64,000 nt of DNA from Acidobacteriaceae bacterium KBS 146 (lineage in GTDB: Bacteria > Acidobacteriota > Terriglobia > Terriglobales > Acidobacteriaceae). The notes under the pieces are model-generated. The model saw nothing but the letters and a program-made list of their open reading frames with translations, was not told the origin of the DNA and made no database searches. Where the stretch lies: NCBI GenBank assembly GCA_000688615.1, contig JHVA01000001.1, forward strand, positions 4,695,001 through 4,759,000, in the 5' to 3' direction. The first letter of the stretch is position 1, and every line of letters starts with the position of its first letter. Position numbers and translations under genes: made by a program. Below, piece after piece: positions 28,002-37,900 of this stretch.

Positions 28002-29408
28002 ATGGATCGCCTTACCCTGATCGCAAGTCAGAACTCTGGATCGAAGCAAAGCAGTTTCGATGATCGCAAACCGCCTGCGAAAGATCTTCTTTCAGACTGT
28101 GTCCACTGCGGATTCTGTTTACCCGCCTGTCCCACGTACGTTCTTTGGGGAGAGGAGATGGACTCCCCACGAGGACGAATCTATATGATGGCGAAGGCAA
28201 ATCAGGGCGAAGCTTCTTTGGACCGGATCTTTGGGACCCACATGGATAACTGCTTGGGATGTATGGCCTGCATGACAGCCTGTCCTTCCGGGGTTCAATA
28301 TGACAAACTCATCGAAAATACGCGATTTCAGGTCGAACGGCATATCTCGCGACCTGCTAATGAGTCTTTTTTTAGAAAGCTTATATTTGCGGTCTTTCCC
28401 TATCCAAAGCGATTGCGAGCACTTGCAATTCCCGCACTCCTGTATCAACGCACAGGACTTGAGAGACTGGTGCGGCTGAGCGGACTTCTAAAATTTCTTC
28501 CGAAACGTGTGGCTGCCATGGAGGCCTTGCTTCCAACAGTATCCAACAGCGCCTTCCATCGCCTTCCGGTAGTCACTCCAGCAGCGCATCGACAATCTAC
28601 GGATCGAAGGGGGGGGCGATCTGTGAGGGTTGGGATGCTGTCTGGCTGTGTGCAACAAGTGTTTTTTCAGCATGTCAACGAAGCCACATTGCGGGTTTTG
28701 TCCGCCGAAGGCTACGAGGTAGTGGTTCCTCCGCAACAGTCCTGTTGTGGAGCATTGATGGTCCATTCAGGCGTGGAAAAAGAGGCGCGTCTGCGAGCCT
28801 GCAAACTCATTGAAGTTTTCGAAGCCATAAATGTGGAATATATCGTGGTCAATGCAGCCGGTTGCGGGTCCACGATGAAAGAATATGGCCATCTTTTGGG
28901 TGATGATCCTCTCTGGGCCGATCGAGCGAAGAGATTCTCCTCCAAATGTCGCGATATCTCCGAGATTCTCCTTTCTGATCCTCCGAGACAAGTCAGGCAT
29001 CCATTGCAACTGCGTGTTGCATACCAGGATGCATGCCATCTTCGTCATGCCCAGAGTATTTATGAGGAGCCACGTTCTTTACTTCGGGATATCCCACAGC
29101 TTGAGGTCGTTGAAATTGGCGAGCCCAATTTATGCTGTGGTTCGGCGGGTGTCTACAACTTGCTGCATCCAGAAGCTGCAAACGAATTGGGCGATAGAAA
29201 GGTAGAGAATCTACTCGCAGTAAATGCCCACGTTTTAGTCAGCGCTAATCCGGGTTGTCTTCTCCAGATTCAGGCGGGTTTACGTCGCAAGCACAAGCCT
29301 GAGATACCGATTTTTCATATGGTTGAGCTGCTAGACGCCAGCATTCGAGGTTTATCGTCGGACGACGTTTTGAATCGTCGAACTAAAGTGGGCGGCTCGT
29401 TGCATTAG
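28002..29408 (+). CDS. glcF: Glycolate oxidase iron-sulfur subunit GlcF
   Basis: 468 residues. Two 4Fe-4S binding motifs occur in the first 100 residues (CVHCGFCLPACPTY and CLGCMACMTACPSG). Two CCG domains follow, each with a cysteine-rich motif (QQSCCGALMVH and NLCCGSAGVYN), the heterodisulfide-reductase-like electron-transfer module. It transfers electrons from GlcD/GlcE toward quinone. It is the last gene of the aceB-glcDEF unit. The next 284 bp up to tRNA-Asp contain no gene I can support. Confidence 0.93.
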   Translation: MDRLTLIASQNSGSKQSSFDDRKPPAKDLLSDCVHCGFCLPACPTYVLWGEEMDSPRGRIYMMAKANQGEASLDRIFGTHMDNCLGCMACMTACPSGVQYDKLIENTRFQVERHISRPANESFFRKLIFAVFPYPKRLRALAIPALLYQRTGLERLVRLSGLLKFLPKRVAAMEALLPTVSNSAFHRLPVVTPAAHRQSTDRRGGRSVRVGMLSGCVQQVFFQHVNEATLRVLSAEGYEVVVPPQQSCCGALMVHSGVEKEARLRACKLIEVFEAINVEYIVVNAAGCGSTMKEYGHLLGDDPLWADRAKRFSSKCRDISEILLSDPPRQVRHPLQLRVAYQDACHLRHAQSIYEEPRSLLRDIPQLEVVEIGEPNLCCGSAGVYNLLHPEAANELGDRKVENLLAVNAHVLVSANPGCLLQIQAGLRRKHKPEIPIFHMVELLDASIRGLSSDDVLNRRTKVGGSLH

Positions 29409-29691
29409 GATAGTCCTCAATTAGGACCATTGAACGCACAGGTGGTTGCACGGCAGGAATGGATACATCGTGGTTTAGGAACGACGAAAATGGCTCCGAA
29501 GACAACCAGAATCTGCTTTGTAAAGAATGTTTTGTTCTCGGTGCCGTCGCTCTCCAATTCTGCTACACTTATTCTCATAGACGCGACGCGATTTGAAGAT
29601 CAGTCGGCGCGGCGAAATAGTAGAGGAGAGCGTTGCGCTAGTCGATAACTGCTTGATTCTATGTGGTGAACCTAAGCAGCTGAAAAGCTCT

Positions 29692-29769
<78 letters not shown>

Positions 29770-29821
29770 TACAAAACAAAGAACTTAAGTTTGTATGGCT
29801 CCTCAAGTGACAAGTAAATCC

Positions 29822-29838
29822 GGGTCCAATAAGGGTCC
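29822..29838. repeat. Candidate integrase/excisionase arm site, left end
   Basis: GGGTCCAATAAGGGTCC, two GGGTCC hexamers with 11-bp period, immediately after the integrase stop codon. The same arrangement occurs at 51214-51230 near the right end and at 51408-51424 beyond attR. Placement just inside both att sites suggests arm-type binding sites; binding itself is inferred. Confidence 0.45.
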
Positions 29839-29839
29839 A

Positions 29840-31039
29840 TTACGCTCCAACCTGAGCTTTCTGCGGGTCCGTCTCACCCGCCTTCTGACCCACGCCGGGA
29901 ATCATCATCCTTACAACCTTGCTTTGTGCGGCGCGCTTGTTGGAGCCCACTGCCTGGGTATACACATCCAGTGTGATCCTGCTGTTTGCGTGCCGTAAAA
30001 GCTCCTGTACCGTCTTCACATCTTCCCCATTCGCCTTCAGCAACGTGCCGAAGGTATGGCGGAAGGTGTGCCAGCCGATGTTCTTGTAGATGCCGTTCGC
30101 CTTCGCGATCGGCTTGATGTACCGCTTCATCAGATTGTCCGGCCAATAGGGCTGTTCCCCCTTCATGGTCGGGCTGGCAAAGACCCAATCCTCCTGGGTT
30201 GGATAAGGACTCTTCTTTCGCAACTGAAGCAGGTCTTCCGCCATGTACTCATCGAGTGGGACGGGCTTGGCAGAAGCTTCCGTTTTGCAATCCCCGATCT
30301 TCTGGTGCCAGATGGATCGGGTCACACGTAGCTCAAGACTCTCGAAGTCCACATCCGCCCACCGAATCCCTAACAGTTCGCTCACACGAAGTCCGGTGGC
30401 AGCAGCCAGCAAAACCAAGGTGCGTTCCCGTGTGTCGAGCTTGGTGAGAAGAAGCTGAAGCTCTCTCAGTTCGAGAACATCAGGAACGCGCTCTCGCTTC
30501 GCGCTCTGGCGCACGAGCTTGATCGGATTTTTGTCCGTCCACTCGTAACGCATCGCGTGACTGAAAAGTGCGCTCATCAGATTCCGTAGCTTGGCACGTG
30601 TTGCTTTGGCCCGCTTAACCCCTCGCAGCCACTCCTCGACTGCGACGGGCTTTACCTGGTCCATCTTGAGTCCGCCCCATCGGGGCAAGATCCAGTTCTC
30701 CAAGTAGCTTTGATAGGCAGCTCGTGTCGGAAACGACTTTTGGCTGTGGCTGTCCTCGTTCAATTCCTTGAGACGATAGTGAGCAACCAAGTCCGCAATT
30801 GTTTCCGGCCCGCTCTCAACCTGCGGGGTTTGTGAGTTGGCGTCGATGCGCAACGCGCGAGCTGCTTTGAGGGCGATTGCTTCGGTTGGCAACGTGAGGA
30901 TATTCCCCACGATCGCTTTCCTTCGCTTACTTGCGCCATCAGAGCCAGGCTCCCACCAGCGAAAGACCCATACATCCGGGCCGTTCCGCCGCTTTTCGCG
31001 CTGCACGCTTCCATTCTGATACCGTGTCCGCCTAGACAT
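29840..31039 (-). CDS. int: Tyrosine recombinase (island integrase)
   Basis: 399 residues, phage-type integrase oriented with its 3' end toward the tRNA, as usual for tRNA-targeting elements. An N-terminal AP2-like/SAM-like arm domain precedes the catalytic domain. The catalytic residues are visible: Arg in AAATGLRVSELLGIRW, HTFRHTFGTLL (H-x-x-R), and the nucleophile Tyr in SRITLDVYTQAVG. It catalyses integration and excision at the tRNA-Asp att sites. The stop lies 53 bp inside attL. Confidence 0.93.
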   Translation of the reverse strand: MSRRTRYQNGSVQREKRRNGPDVWVFRWWEPGSDGASKRRKAIVGNILTLPTEAIALKAARALRIDANSQTPQVESGPETIADLVAHYRLKELNEDSHSQKSFPTRAAYQSYLENWILPRWGGLKMDQVKPVAVEEWLRGVKRAKATRAKLRNLMSALFSHAMRYEWTDKNPIKLVRQSAKRERVPDVLELRELQLLLTKLDTRERTLVLLAAATGLRVSELLGIRWADVDFESLELRVTRSIWHQKIGDCKTEASAKPVPLDEYMAEDLLQLRKKSPYPTQEDWVFASPTMKGEQPYWPDNLMKRYIKPIAKANGIYKNIGWHTFRHTFGTLLKANGEDVKTVQELLRHANSRITLDVYTQAVGSNKRAAQSKVVRMMIPGVGQKAGETDPQKAQVGA

Positions 31040-31121
31040 TCATTCTCCTGTCTTCGGCGCAACGGATGGCTGTAAACAGGCTAACGCTGCGCCGGGCAAA
31101 GGTCGAGGCATTTGTTGAGGG

Positions 31122-31370
31122 CTAGGAGGCGAGTTGGCTTTGAATCCATTCCTCAATGGTCGAAGCGCGGAACCGCCAGAGTTTTCCAACGTGAATCCCA
31201 CGCACAATTCCCTTTCGGGCGAGCTTCTGCAACGTCTTCGGATGAACATTCATAATTGACGCTGCCTCATCGCTATCGAGAAGTCTTTCCGGCACAGCAG
31301 TGACGGCACTGGTAGGGGGTTTCCTGGAGGACGGTGCGGAATCGGTGTGTTGAGCGAACTCTGAAGACAT
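31122..31370 (-). CDS. Excisionase-like helix-turn-helix protein
   Basis: 82 residues from the ATG at 31370, preceded by a GAGG-containing site 5 bases away; longer readings up to 31682 add non-protein-like text and cross the LysR start. The C-terminal ~50 residues form a MerR/excisionase-type winged helix (LLDSDEAASIMNVHPKTLQK, then GIHVGKLWRFRASTIEEWI). It lies 82 bp upstream of and co-directional with the integrase gene, consistent with a recombination directionality factor. It could instead be a regulator of int. Confidence 0.8.
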   Translation of the reverse strand: MSSEFAQHTDSAPSSRKPPTSAVTAVPERLLDSDEAASIMNVHPKTLQKLARKGIVRGIHVGKLWRFRASTIEEWIQSQLAS

Positions 31371-31589
31371 AAGGACCTCACGGATCGTGCACAGAGTGAC
31401 TTCGAAGACCGCATAGATCACGTAGTTCCATGCGAGTCTGTTCGATAAACAAGGGTGCCGCTCTTGCCTTCGAGAGTCCAATACTTCCCACCAATACCGC
31501 TCAAAGTTCTGCTTATAGTGCCCCCGGAAACGCGGGGACATGGGAGTATCTGGGCACCTATCGGTGCCCGCATACTTTTCGGTTTCTAA

Positions 31590-31618
31590 TTGACACCCGT
31601 GGCGCGTGGGAAAACGAT
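31590..31618 (+). promoter_or_regulatory. Candidate sigma-70 promoter for the LysR gene
   Basis: A perfect TTGACA at 31590 followed after 17 bp by AACGAT (3 of 6 matches to TATAAT), about 60 bp ahead of the LysR start. The 310-bp divergent region 31371-31680 between the excisionase-like and LysR genes holds nothing else I can support. Confidence 0.35.
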
Positions 31619-31680
31619 GAATTATCCGCAGCCGTACACGGTCTGCTGGATCGAGTCTTAACCAGCGGAGTGGATGGGCC

Positions 31681-32634
31681 ATGTCGGATTCCGTGGAGTT
31701 TCGCCACCTTGAATATCTTGTCGCGATTCACGAAGGAAAGAACTTCACCAAAGCGGCAGAACGGGTTTACCGTTCCCAACCTGCGATCAGTCAGCAGATT
31801 CGCGCGCTGGAAGAAGACGTAGGTTTCCCGATCTTCGTCCGCGGCGGAAAGGATGGCGTCTCGCCCACTCCTGCTGGCGAACTTGTCCTCAACTGGGCGC
31901 GCACGGTGCTGTTGGAACGTCGCCAGATTTTCGTCACGGCAAAGGCCATCTATAAAGGCGAAGTTCCCCCATTAAAACTTGGCTTCTCACCTTTCATCAA
32001 TCCGCGTCTCCTCCAAGAGATCCGATCCGCCTATAACGAGCTATTCCCCGCGTGCGAGGTTCAATTATCCAGTGGAGACCAAAGACATACTCTGGAACGG
32101 ATCGAACTAGGCAGTCTGGATTGCGCTCTGCTTCCCATGCCTATAGATCAAGACCTGTGGAATGCCCTTCAGATCGCGCAAGCGCCGCTAGTTCTCTGTA
32201 TGCGAGCGGATGATCCCCTTGCATCACAAGCGGTGATAAGTCTTCACGAAGCCGCCCCGCGAATTCGGATATTTCGCGATCCAGAGTTGCATCCTTCCGC
32301 CCATGCGCGTTTGTCGGAGATGTTTTTGGAGGCGGGGATTCCACTTCATTTGTCAAATTCGGCGGCTACCCCAGCCGACATGCAATGGATGGTCAAAGAA
32401 GGCTACGGTCTTGCTCTCCTCGACCAGCTTTCTCCGCTCGAATCCGGCCTCGTAACCAGACCAATTGCGCGTGTGCATTGGACGGCAGATACGGCGCTTA
32501 TATGGAGCAAGACATGCGCTCACATCGCCCTGCCATTGATTGAGAAACTCATCAAACAAACCGGACTGCTCAGCAAACGCAAGCAACCGAAATCGGAGCA
32601 AGTTCGGCCTCAACAACTCCGATTGATCAGCTAG
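31681..32634 (+). CDS. LysR-family transcriptional regulator
   Basis: 317 residues. The N-terminal winged helix-turn-helix is clear (FRHLEYLVAIHEGKNFTKAA, SQPAISQQIRALEEDVG), with a periplasmic-binding-like effector domain after residue 90. It lies directly ahead of virB2 and virB3, an arrangement that suggests it controls the island's transfer or cargo genes. No autoregulatory T-N11-A box was confirmed. Confidence 0.9.
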   Translation: MSDSVEFRHLEYLVAIHEGKNFTKAAERVYRSQPAISQQIRALEEDVGFPIFVRGGKDGVSPTPAGELVLNWARTVLLERRQIFVTAKAIYKGEVPPLKLGFSPFINPRLLQEIRSAYNELFPACEVQLSSGDQRHTLERIELGSLDCALLPMPIDQDLWNALQIAQAPLVLCMRADDPLASQAVISLHEAAPRIRIFRDPELHPSAHARLSEMFLEAGIPLHLSNSAATPADMQWMVKEGYGLALLDQLSPLESGLVTRPIARVHWTADTALIWSKTCAHIALPLIEKLIKQTGLLSKRKQPKSEQVRPQQLRLIS

Positions 32635-32752
32635 CCAAGTCTTCCATAAGCCGAATCTTGGGCACTATAGAAAATACGTCTTGGACGTGAGATAGAAGTC
32701 CGGCCTAACTTTCGTGACATGGCAGTGCGAAATCTGCCTCAGGAGAGTGCCG

Positions 32753-33106
32753 ATGTCACTTCGTTCACGTTTCCGTATCCACTGTCTCAACCGAAAGCTC
32801 AATCATGCAGCGCATATCATCGGACCGACATTGGTTGCGCTCTTGCTCGCAGGCGCAACCAATGTCGCCCACGCCCAGGGGACGATGGATTTCTCCGGCG
32901 CGCAGACGTTGATGTCAACCTTCAAAACCTTCGCCATGTACGCGGGCGCGGTCATTTGCCTGGGCGGCCTGATCTTTGCCGGCATCCGCATGATGTCGGG
33001 GAGATTCCAGGACGCCATTCCCGGACTATTCGGCGCGCTCTTCGGCGCCGGAGTTCTCGGTTGGGGAGCCGGATGGATCGGCAGCTTAACCGGGCAGTCG
33101 ATGTAG
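32753..33106 (+). CDS. VirB2/TrbC-like conjugative pilin
   Basis: 117 residues from the ATG at 32753, which has AGGAG 7 bases upstream; a GTG at 32714 is less likely. It has a long signal sequence ending AHAQG, then two hydrophobic helices (TFAMYAGAVICLGGLIFAGI and LFGALFGAGVLGWGAGWI) separated by a short basic loop, the classic pilin-subunit layout. It would assemble into the T4SS pilus, but the rest of the secretion system is missing here. Confidence 0.85.
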   Translation: MSLRSRFRIHCLNRKLNHAAHIIGPTLVALLLAGATNVAHAQGTMDFSGAQTLMSTFKTFAMYAGAVICLGGLIFAGIRMMSGRFQDAIPGLFGALFGAGVLGWGAGWIGSLTGQSM

Positions 33107-33120
33107 GAGGTACATCGGCT

Positions 33121-33384
33121 ATGACACGGCGAGGAGAACCGCAGGCAATCAATCAAGCGCTGAATCGTCCGAGAGCCAAACTTGGCCTCGACCTCACAGC
33201 ATGGATGGCGATCATATTCGTCTGCATTGCGGTTTTCCTCGTTGGGTTTCGCCTACTGGCAATGATGGCATTCCCGACGTTGGTTGTCGGCGTCTGGCTC
33301 ACCATTCGCAAACACCCAAAGATGTTCCAGCTCTGGGGCCTCAGCCTCACTCAGAAAAGCTACTATGACCCGCGCAAATACTGA
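33121..33384 (+). CDS. VirB3/TrbD-like T4SS protein
   Basis: 87 residues, starting 14 bp after virB2 with AGGAGGT about 9 bases ahead of the ATG. Two adjacent membrane segments in the centre (WMAIIFVCIAVFLVGFRLLA and MMAFPTLVVGVWL) and a C-terminal YYDPRKY match VirB3-like proteins. Its stop overlaps the start of the virB4 fragment, the normal gene order B2-B3-B4. Confidence 0.8.
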   Translation: MTRRGEPQAINQALNRPRAKLGLDLTAWMAIIFVCIAVFLVGFRLLAMMAFPTLVVGVWLTIRKHPKMFQLWGLSLTQKSYYDPRKY

Positions 33385-33672
33385 GCAGGCAAAATACGTT
33401 CCGTGGTTCGCTAAGGCGGGCGCGGGCTGCAGCATCGTCCCGATTGCACGCTTCGTCAATGACAACCTGTTTGCGTTGAAAGGCGGCGGCTATGGATGCC
33501 TCTTCCAACTCTCTGGTTTGGATGAAGAGGGCTTGACCGACCAGGAACTTGAATCGCATCTACGCATGATCGAGGGTGCGCTGCGTGGCCTGCCGGAAGG
33601 CTCTTGCCTTTATCAGTACACGCGCGTGCGCTCTGGATACGACCTGCCGCGCCAGCTTTGCTATGCAAATCC
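33365..33672 (+). pseudogene. Truncated virB4/trbE-like ATPase (N-terminal stub)
   Basis: About 100 residues of a VirB4-like N-terminus (WFAKAGAGCSIVPIARFVND, GGYGCLFQLSGLDEEGLTD, SCLYQYTRVRSGYDLPR). The real protein is about 800 residues. Homology-like sequence stops near 33670, exactly where the convergent SRAP gene ends; the frame runs on only as an antisense shadow of that gene. The Walker motifs are missing, so it cannot be functional. The junction marks a deletion of most of the conjugation module. Confidence 0.75.
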
Positions 33673-33674
33673 GG

Positions 33675-34385
33675 TTAGGTACGCACGAGCGCAGCGAGTC
33701 GTTCAGCTTCGCCTTCGCGGCGACCAAAGTGCGGGTCAAGCCACAGTTCAAGGTCAGCGGGTGGGATCGGCGGAATGATCCACGGCATACGGTCGTGATC
33801 GTCTTCGACCAACTCATTCGGGTCGGTTGTGATGATCGTGAACCATTCAATGACATCGCCGTTGGGCAACTTGAGCGTGTCCCATAGCGCCCCTGCTAGA
33901 AAGAAATCTTGGCCATGGACGGCGAATGCACGCGCTTCTTTTACGACTTTCGGTTTCTTCTTTTTCTTCGGAGGTTCCGGAGGCAATCGGAAGTCGAAGA
34001 GTGCGGGCGCTGCCTCCTCAGATGGCGCAGGGACATCGGTCTGCGGAGGATCGGGCAGCATCTCGACAACAGGAAACTCGTAGAATCCGCTCATGATGGC
34101 GCAGCCGCGCTGTCCTTTACGTATGAACGTCTTCCACATATTGGATTCAAGCAATCGCTCGCTACGGGCGTTGATTGTGGCATAAGCGGGCAAGTATTTC
34201 TGCTTGGACCAGTCCATCAACACAAGCTCTCGCTCTCCCGTGTCACGATCAACGCGGAGGATAGGCTGGCGTGTGGTGGGCGATGCGTTGTAGTCGGGCG
34301 CGATCGTCTCGGACGTGATGCGCTTCGCGCGGACGAACTCAGCGACCTCCTGTTTCGTCCCGTACTGGAAGTAGCGTCCGCACAT
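33675..34385 (-). CDS. SOS response-associated peptidase (SRAP/HMCES/YedK family)
   Basis: 236 residues. The N-terminal Met-Cys-Gly-Arg places the catalytic Cys2 that forms a thiazolidine cross-link with abasic sites in single-stranded DNA. NARSE, the active-site glutamate region SGFYEFP and HDRMPWII are present. A Pro/Lys-rich insertion of roughly 45 residues (about 110-155) makes it longer than E. coli YedK. Genes of this family are common on plasmids, phages and mobile islands, where they protect ssDNA. It is convergent with the virB4 stub. Confidence 0.9.
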   Translation of the reverse strand: MCGRYFQYGTKQEVAEFVRAKRITSETIAPDYNASPTTRQPILRVDRDTGERELVLMDWSKQKYLPAYATINARSERLLESNMWKTFIRKGQRGCAIMSGFYEFPVVEMLPDPPQTDVPAPSEEAAPALFDFRLPPEPPKKKKKPKVVKEARAFAVHGQDFFLAGALWDTLKLPNGDVIEWFTIITTDPNELVEDDHDRMPWIIPPIPPADLELWLDPHFGRREGEAERLAALVRT

Positions 34386-34415
34386 GAGATGAGGGTAGCA
34401 GGGCGACCAAGTAAG

Positions 34416-34931
34416 CTAACGCGCTCGTCGGGCCTGCAGGAGAGCATTCAGTGCCGCATTAGCCTTGAGCGCATCGAGGCGGAGAGCCTGACGCTTCTCT
34501 TCGCCTAACTTCTCCAGGCGATCAGGGCGAGCGAGTTCGACGATGGTCCGACGTGACTGCTCAATCGAATCCCATGAAGCGTTCTGAGATATCTTTAGGA
34601 TCTTGTAGGCATCTTCGACTGAAACTTGTAAGGGAGGCTCGGGTTCTTTCTTCGCGACAGGAGTGCTATTGGCTGCGGCCATCGCGATTGGTAACTGCCC
34701 TTGTGAGGGCTCGGCAACTCTATGTTCAAAGAGCACCTCTTGACTTGCCGCAGGAACGATTGGAGTCCCGCTGATAGCTCTACGCACTTTTGCCAATAGA
34801 GTTGTAGCGCGCGGGACGCTACGAAGCTTTAGCTCGGCTTCGAGCGCTTCCAGCATTTGAGGGTCAGCTTGGCTGGACTCAAACATACGTTCGAGCTCCG
34901 CTATACCGTTCTGCATGAGCGGGCGCGTCAC
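34416..34931 (-). CDS. J-domain-like accessory protein coupled to the helicase-nuclease
   Basis: 171 residues, GTG start overlapping the helicase stop by 4 bp (GTGA), so co-translated with it. The N-terminal half is helical (AELERMFESSQADPQMLEAL). Residues 103-171 resemble a DnaJ-type J domain: DAYKILKISQNASWDSIEQS as helix I-II, then ARPD at 134-137 where J domains have HPD, then a charged helix III and an Ala-rich helix. The missing His would abolish DnaK stimulation, so it may be a J-like adaptor. No match to a named family is claimed. Confidence 0.6.
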   Translation of the reverse strand: MTRPLMQNGIAELERMFESSQADPQMLEALEAELKLRSVPRATTLLAKVRRAISGTPIVPAASQEVLFEHRVAEPSQGQLPIAMAAANSTPVAKKEPEPPLQVSVEDAYKILKISQNASWDSIEQSRRTIVELARPDRLEKLGEEKRQALRLDALKANAALNALLQARRAR

Positions 34932-37900
34932 ACCATCTCCACGGCCGGCTTATCCAGGTCGAATGGATCGACCTCCCGGTATTGAACCCAAACAGTGTTA
35001 TCCACTTCCTCTGATCCAATCGCTTCGATTCCCAAACCATCGAGCGTCTGAATCAGATCGCGAACGCAAGCCTCACGAGTTCGCGCCCAGCTTGAAGCGA
35101 AGCATCGCCAGAACGTCCAGCCAGCTCGTTCCAAAACACGTTGACGAGCCATATCATCCGACCACTGACCAGGGCCATGGAATCGGTCCCCATCACATTC
35201 GATCGCGAGGCGTCGTCCTTCTGCACCATTCACGACAAAATCAATCCTATAGGCGCCACACCAAACCTGTGGTTCAACCCGGTACCCACGCTTCACCAAC
35301 TCGTCATACACGTCAAACTCAAAGCCAGACTCGCAACGATCTCGGAGGACCTGAGTCATGCGTGCATTCACGCGGAATGGTTCTTTGAAGTGACGAATGA
35401 GACGTCCGGTAAGAGTGTCCTCACCAAAGGCACTTTGCTCAACTGATCGAAAGAGATACATCCGGTCTCTCGCACGAGACATCGCGACGTTGTATCTCTG
35501 CTTCATGTCCGCACGATTGGCTGCGCCGCGGTCGTTAGGGCCGATGACCATAGAAACAAGCATGATGTCGCGTTCGCGGCCTTGGAACACAGGAGGAGGG
35601 CCAACCGCGATCTGCCGGGCGAGCACATCAATGGGCGAGATTCGTTGGGTAATGAGTCGCTGAATCTCCGCTGCCTGTGTCGTTCCTTGCAAGGTGACGA
35701 TGCCAATGGAACGTCCTACCAAGTCCGGGTCGAGAAGAATCGTCTCTATCTCATCGACGATTGCTTTCGCTTCCGAATGATTTATGTCTTTGCCGTCGCG
35801 AAAGCCGCCTTTCACAAAAACATCAACCAGCGGAGGATCGAGTCGTTCGTTCGCTTTTGGTAGACGCAGAGGCTTGATGTCGCCTTCATAGAATTCGCGG
35901 TTGGAGTATTCGATGATGGCAGGAACGCAGCGGAAGTGCTCGACCAGCATCACGGAGCTGCCTGCGAACACGACGCGAGCCAAGTCATAAATTGACTTGT
36001 CCGGGGTCATTTCGGAGCCGAAGGGTTGTTCCGTAAGGAAGCGATCTCGAAGCTCTCTGATCTTCTCTTCTGGGACGCCGATCGCCGAAGGAGAGACCTG
36101 CTTGTGATCTCCAACGACAAGGAGTTTTTTTCCGCGCAGCAGGGCGGGTAATGCCCATATATCCGATTGCGATGCCTCGTCGATGATGACCAGATCAAAA
36201 AGGCCTAGTTCCGGTGGCAACGTCTCAGAGATACGCCATTCGGGTAATACCCAGCACGGAACCGCGCGGTAAGCGAGTTTCATCGCCTCGCGGGCCGTGC
36301 GACGATGGCGAATCGCACGAACTCCAGTTCCTGCGCCCATCGCTTGGATCGAGTTTAGGTACGCTTGCAAGGCTTGGCGGATCGAGCTTGGCGAATTGTT
36401 GTAGACACCCAGCCAAGTCTTCTCAGCGACGAGTTCCTGATAAGTGCGCGCGAGAATCGCGGTCAGTTGCTTACGTTCTGCGAACAGTTCGCGCATCTTG
36501 TAGTGCACGTCGATTCGTTCGAGGAACGTTACCGCACTCCGCCAGTGCCATGCTTCGAACCATGTTGCTGGAATGACAGGATCGATCTCGGTTTCCGCCG
36601 GTACTGTTCGAATGCGTCGAGCCCAGTGAGGTGCACCCGCAGTCTCGATATGACTTGATACAAGACCGATCTCATCCAGGGCAGGGCGCAGGCGATTTAC
36701 CCGCGTCAATTCGGCGTGGAGAGCTAGCCAATCCTGACGCAACGCAGCTTCTTCCCGTGCCTCATTGCCGATCGCTTCGCTGAAGAACAGGCGGAGAGCA
36801 TTCACGACTGCTCCGCTCTTGTCCTCTAGTTTCTTGACAAGCTCTTCCACTCGGCCCATGGCGTACTTGAGACGACCTTTGTCGAGATGAGCATGTAAAG
36901 AGTGATGCAGGTGTTCAAGGCCCGGTTCGCCTTTTTCAAATGCTTCAGCGGCGACTCCCGCTGGAATCGCTTTCTCGACCTCTGTACGTAGTTGACGGTC
37001 ATAGGTGAACGACAACGTTTGAACATCGTGGATGAACTCTTCGATCTGGGCCATTGCGCGACAAGCAAGGTCCAGTGGCCCGTCCTGTCTGTCGATCCCG
37101 AACTCTCCTGCAATCGAGTTCCAGGTTGCGGTAATGCGCTTGGCTGAGGAGCGCCAGTCCAAGGTGTCCTGGACGTACTGCCAGTCCGATCCGGCGTCTG
37201 GGGCTGAACCTAAAACCGAAACGGCAGCGATCAGTTTCCGAGCCTCACCTTTTCCGAACGGAAGACCAAAAGCTGTCTTGCCCGCAGTCAATCGAGAAAC
37301 CGCCTCCACAAAATCGGGATTCGTCTCCGCGTCGTTCGGTATGACAACCGCTTTGGACAACAGCTCTTTGCGTTTCGTTTCGAGGGCGCGTACATCTGTA
37401 CAAACCTGCTTGAGCGCGAGAAGCAGCGGGTCGTCCTCGCGGAAGTCGCCGAAGCGTTCGGCGATGCCAATAAGCCCAGGAGCCTTCGCTTCTGCGAGCT
37501 TCGCTTGCAGCGCCTTTCTGGCATCAAGAAATTCAATCAGCTTTCGCGCCGCTGCGAAGATCTCAAACGACGAATTTTTCAACGGCATGGTCGTCCCGAC
37601 GTGAATGCTGGCCTCGATTGATTTCGCCAAGATCAGATCGCGGTGCAACTCCGCCAACTCCGACCACGCTGGGAAGCTGTCCGGATCGGGGACGGACGCG
37701 TTGAGATAGGACAAGTCTGCGCCCACTAGAATCCTTGCCTTGCGAAGGGCTCCTATCTCCGCTTCACTAAATGGCAGTTCCGTTCCGCCCTCGGGCACGC
37801 TATCGTCCATCCATTGGTGCTCATCAGCCTGCGCTAGAACAAGCTTTGCCATTTCTTCAGGGCTGACTTCGCGGCCCTGAAACTTGTAGCTCTGCATGTG

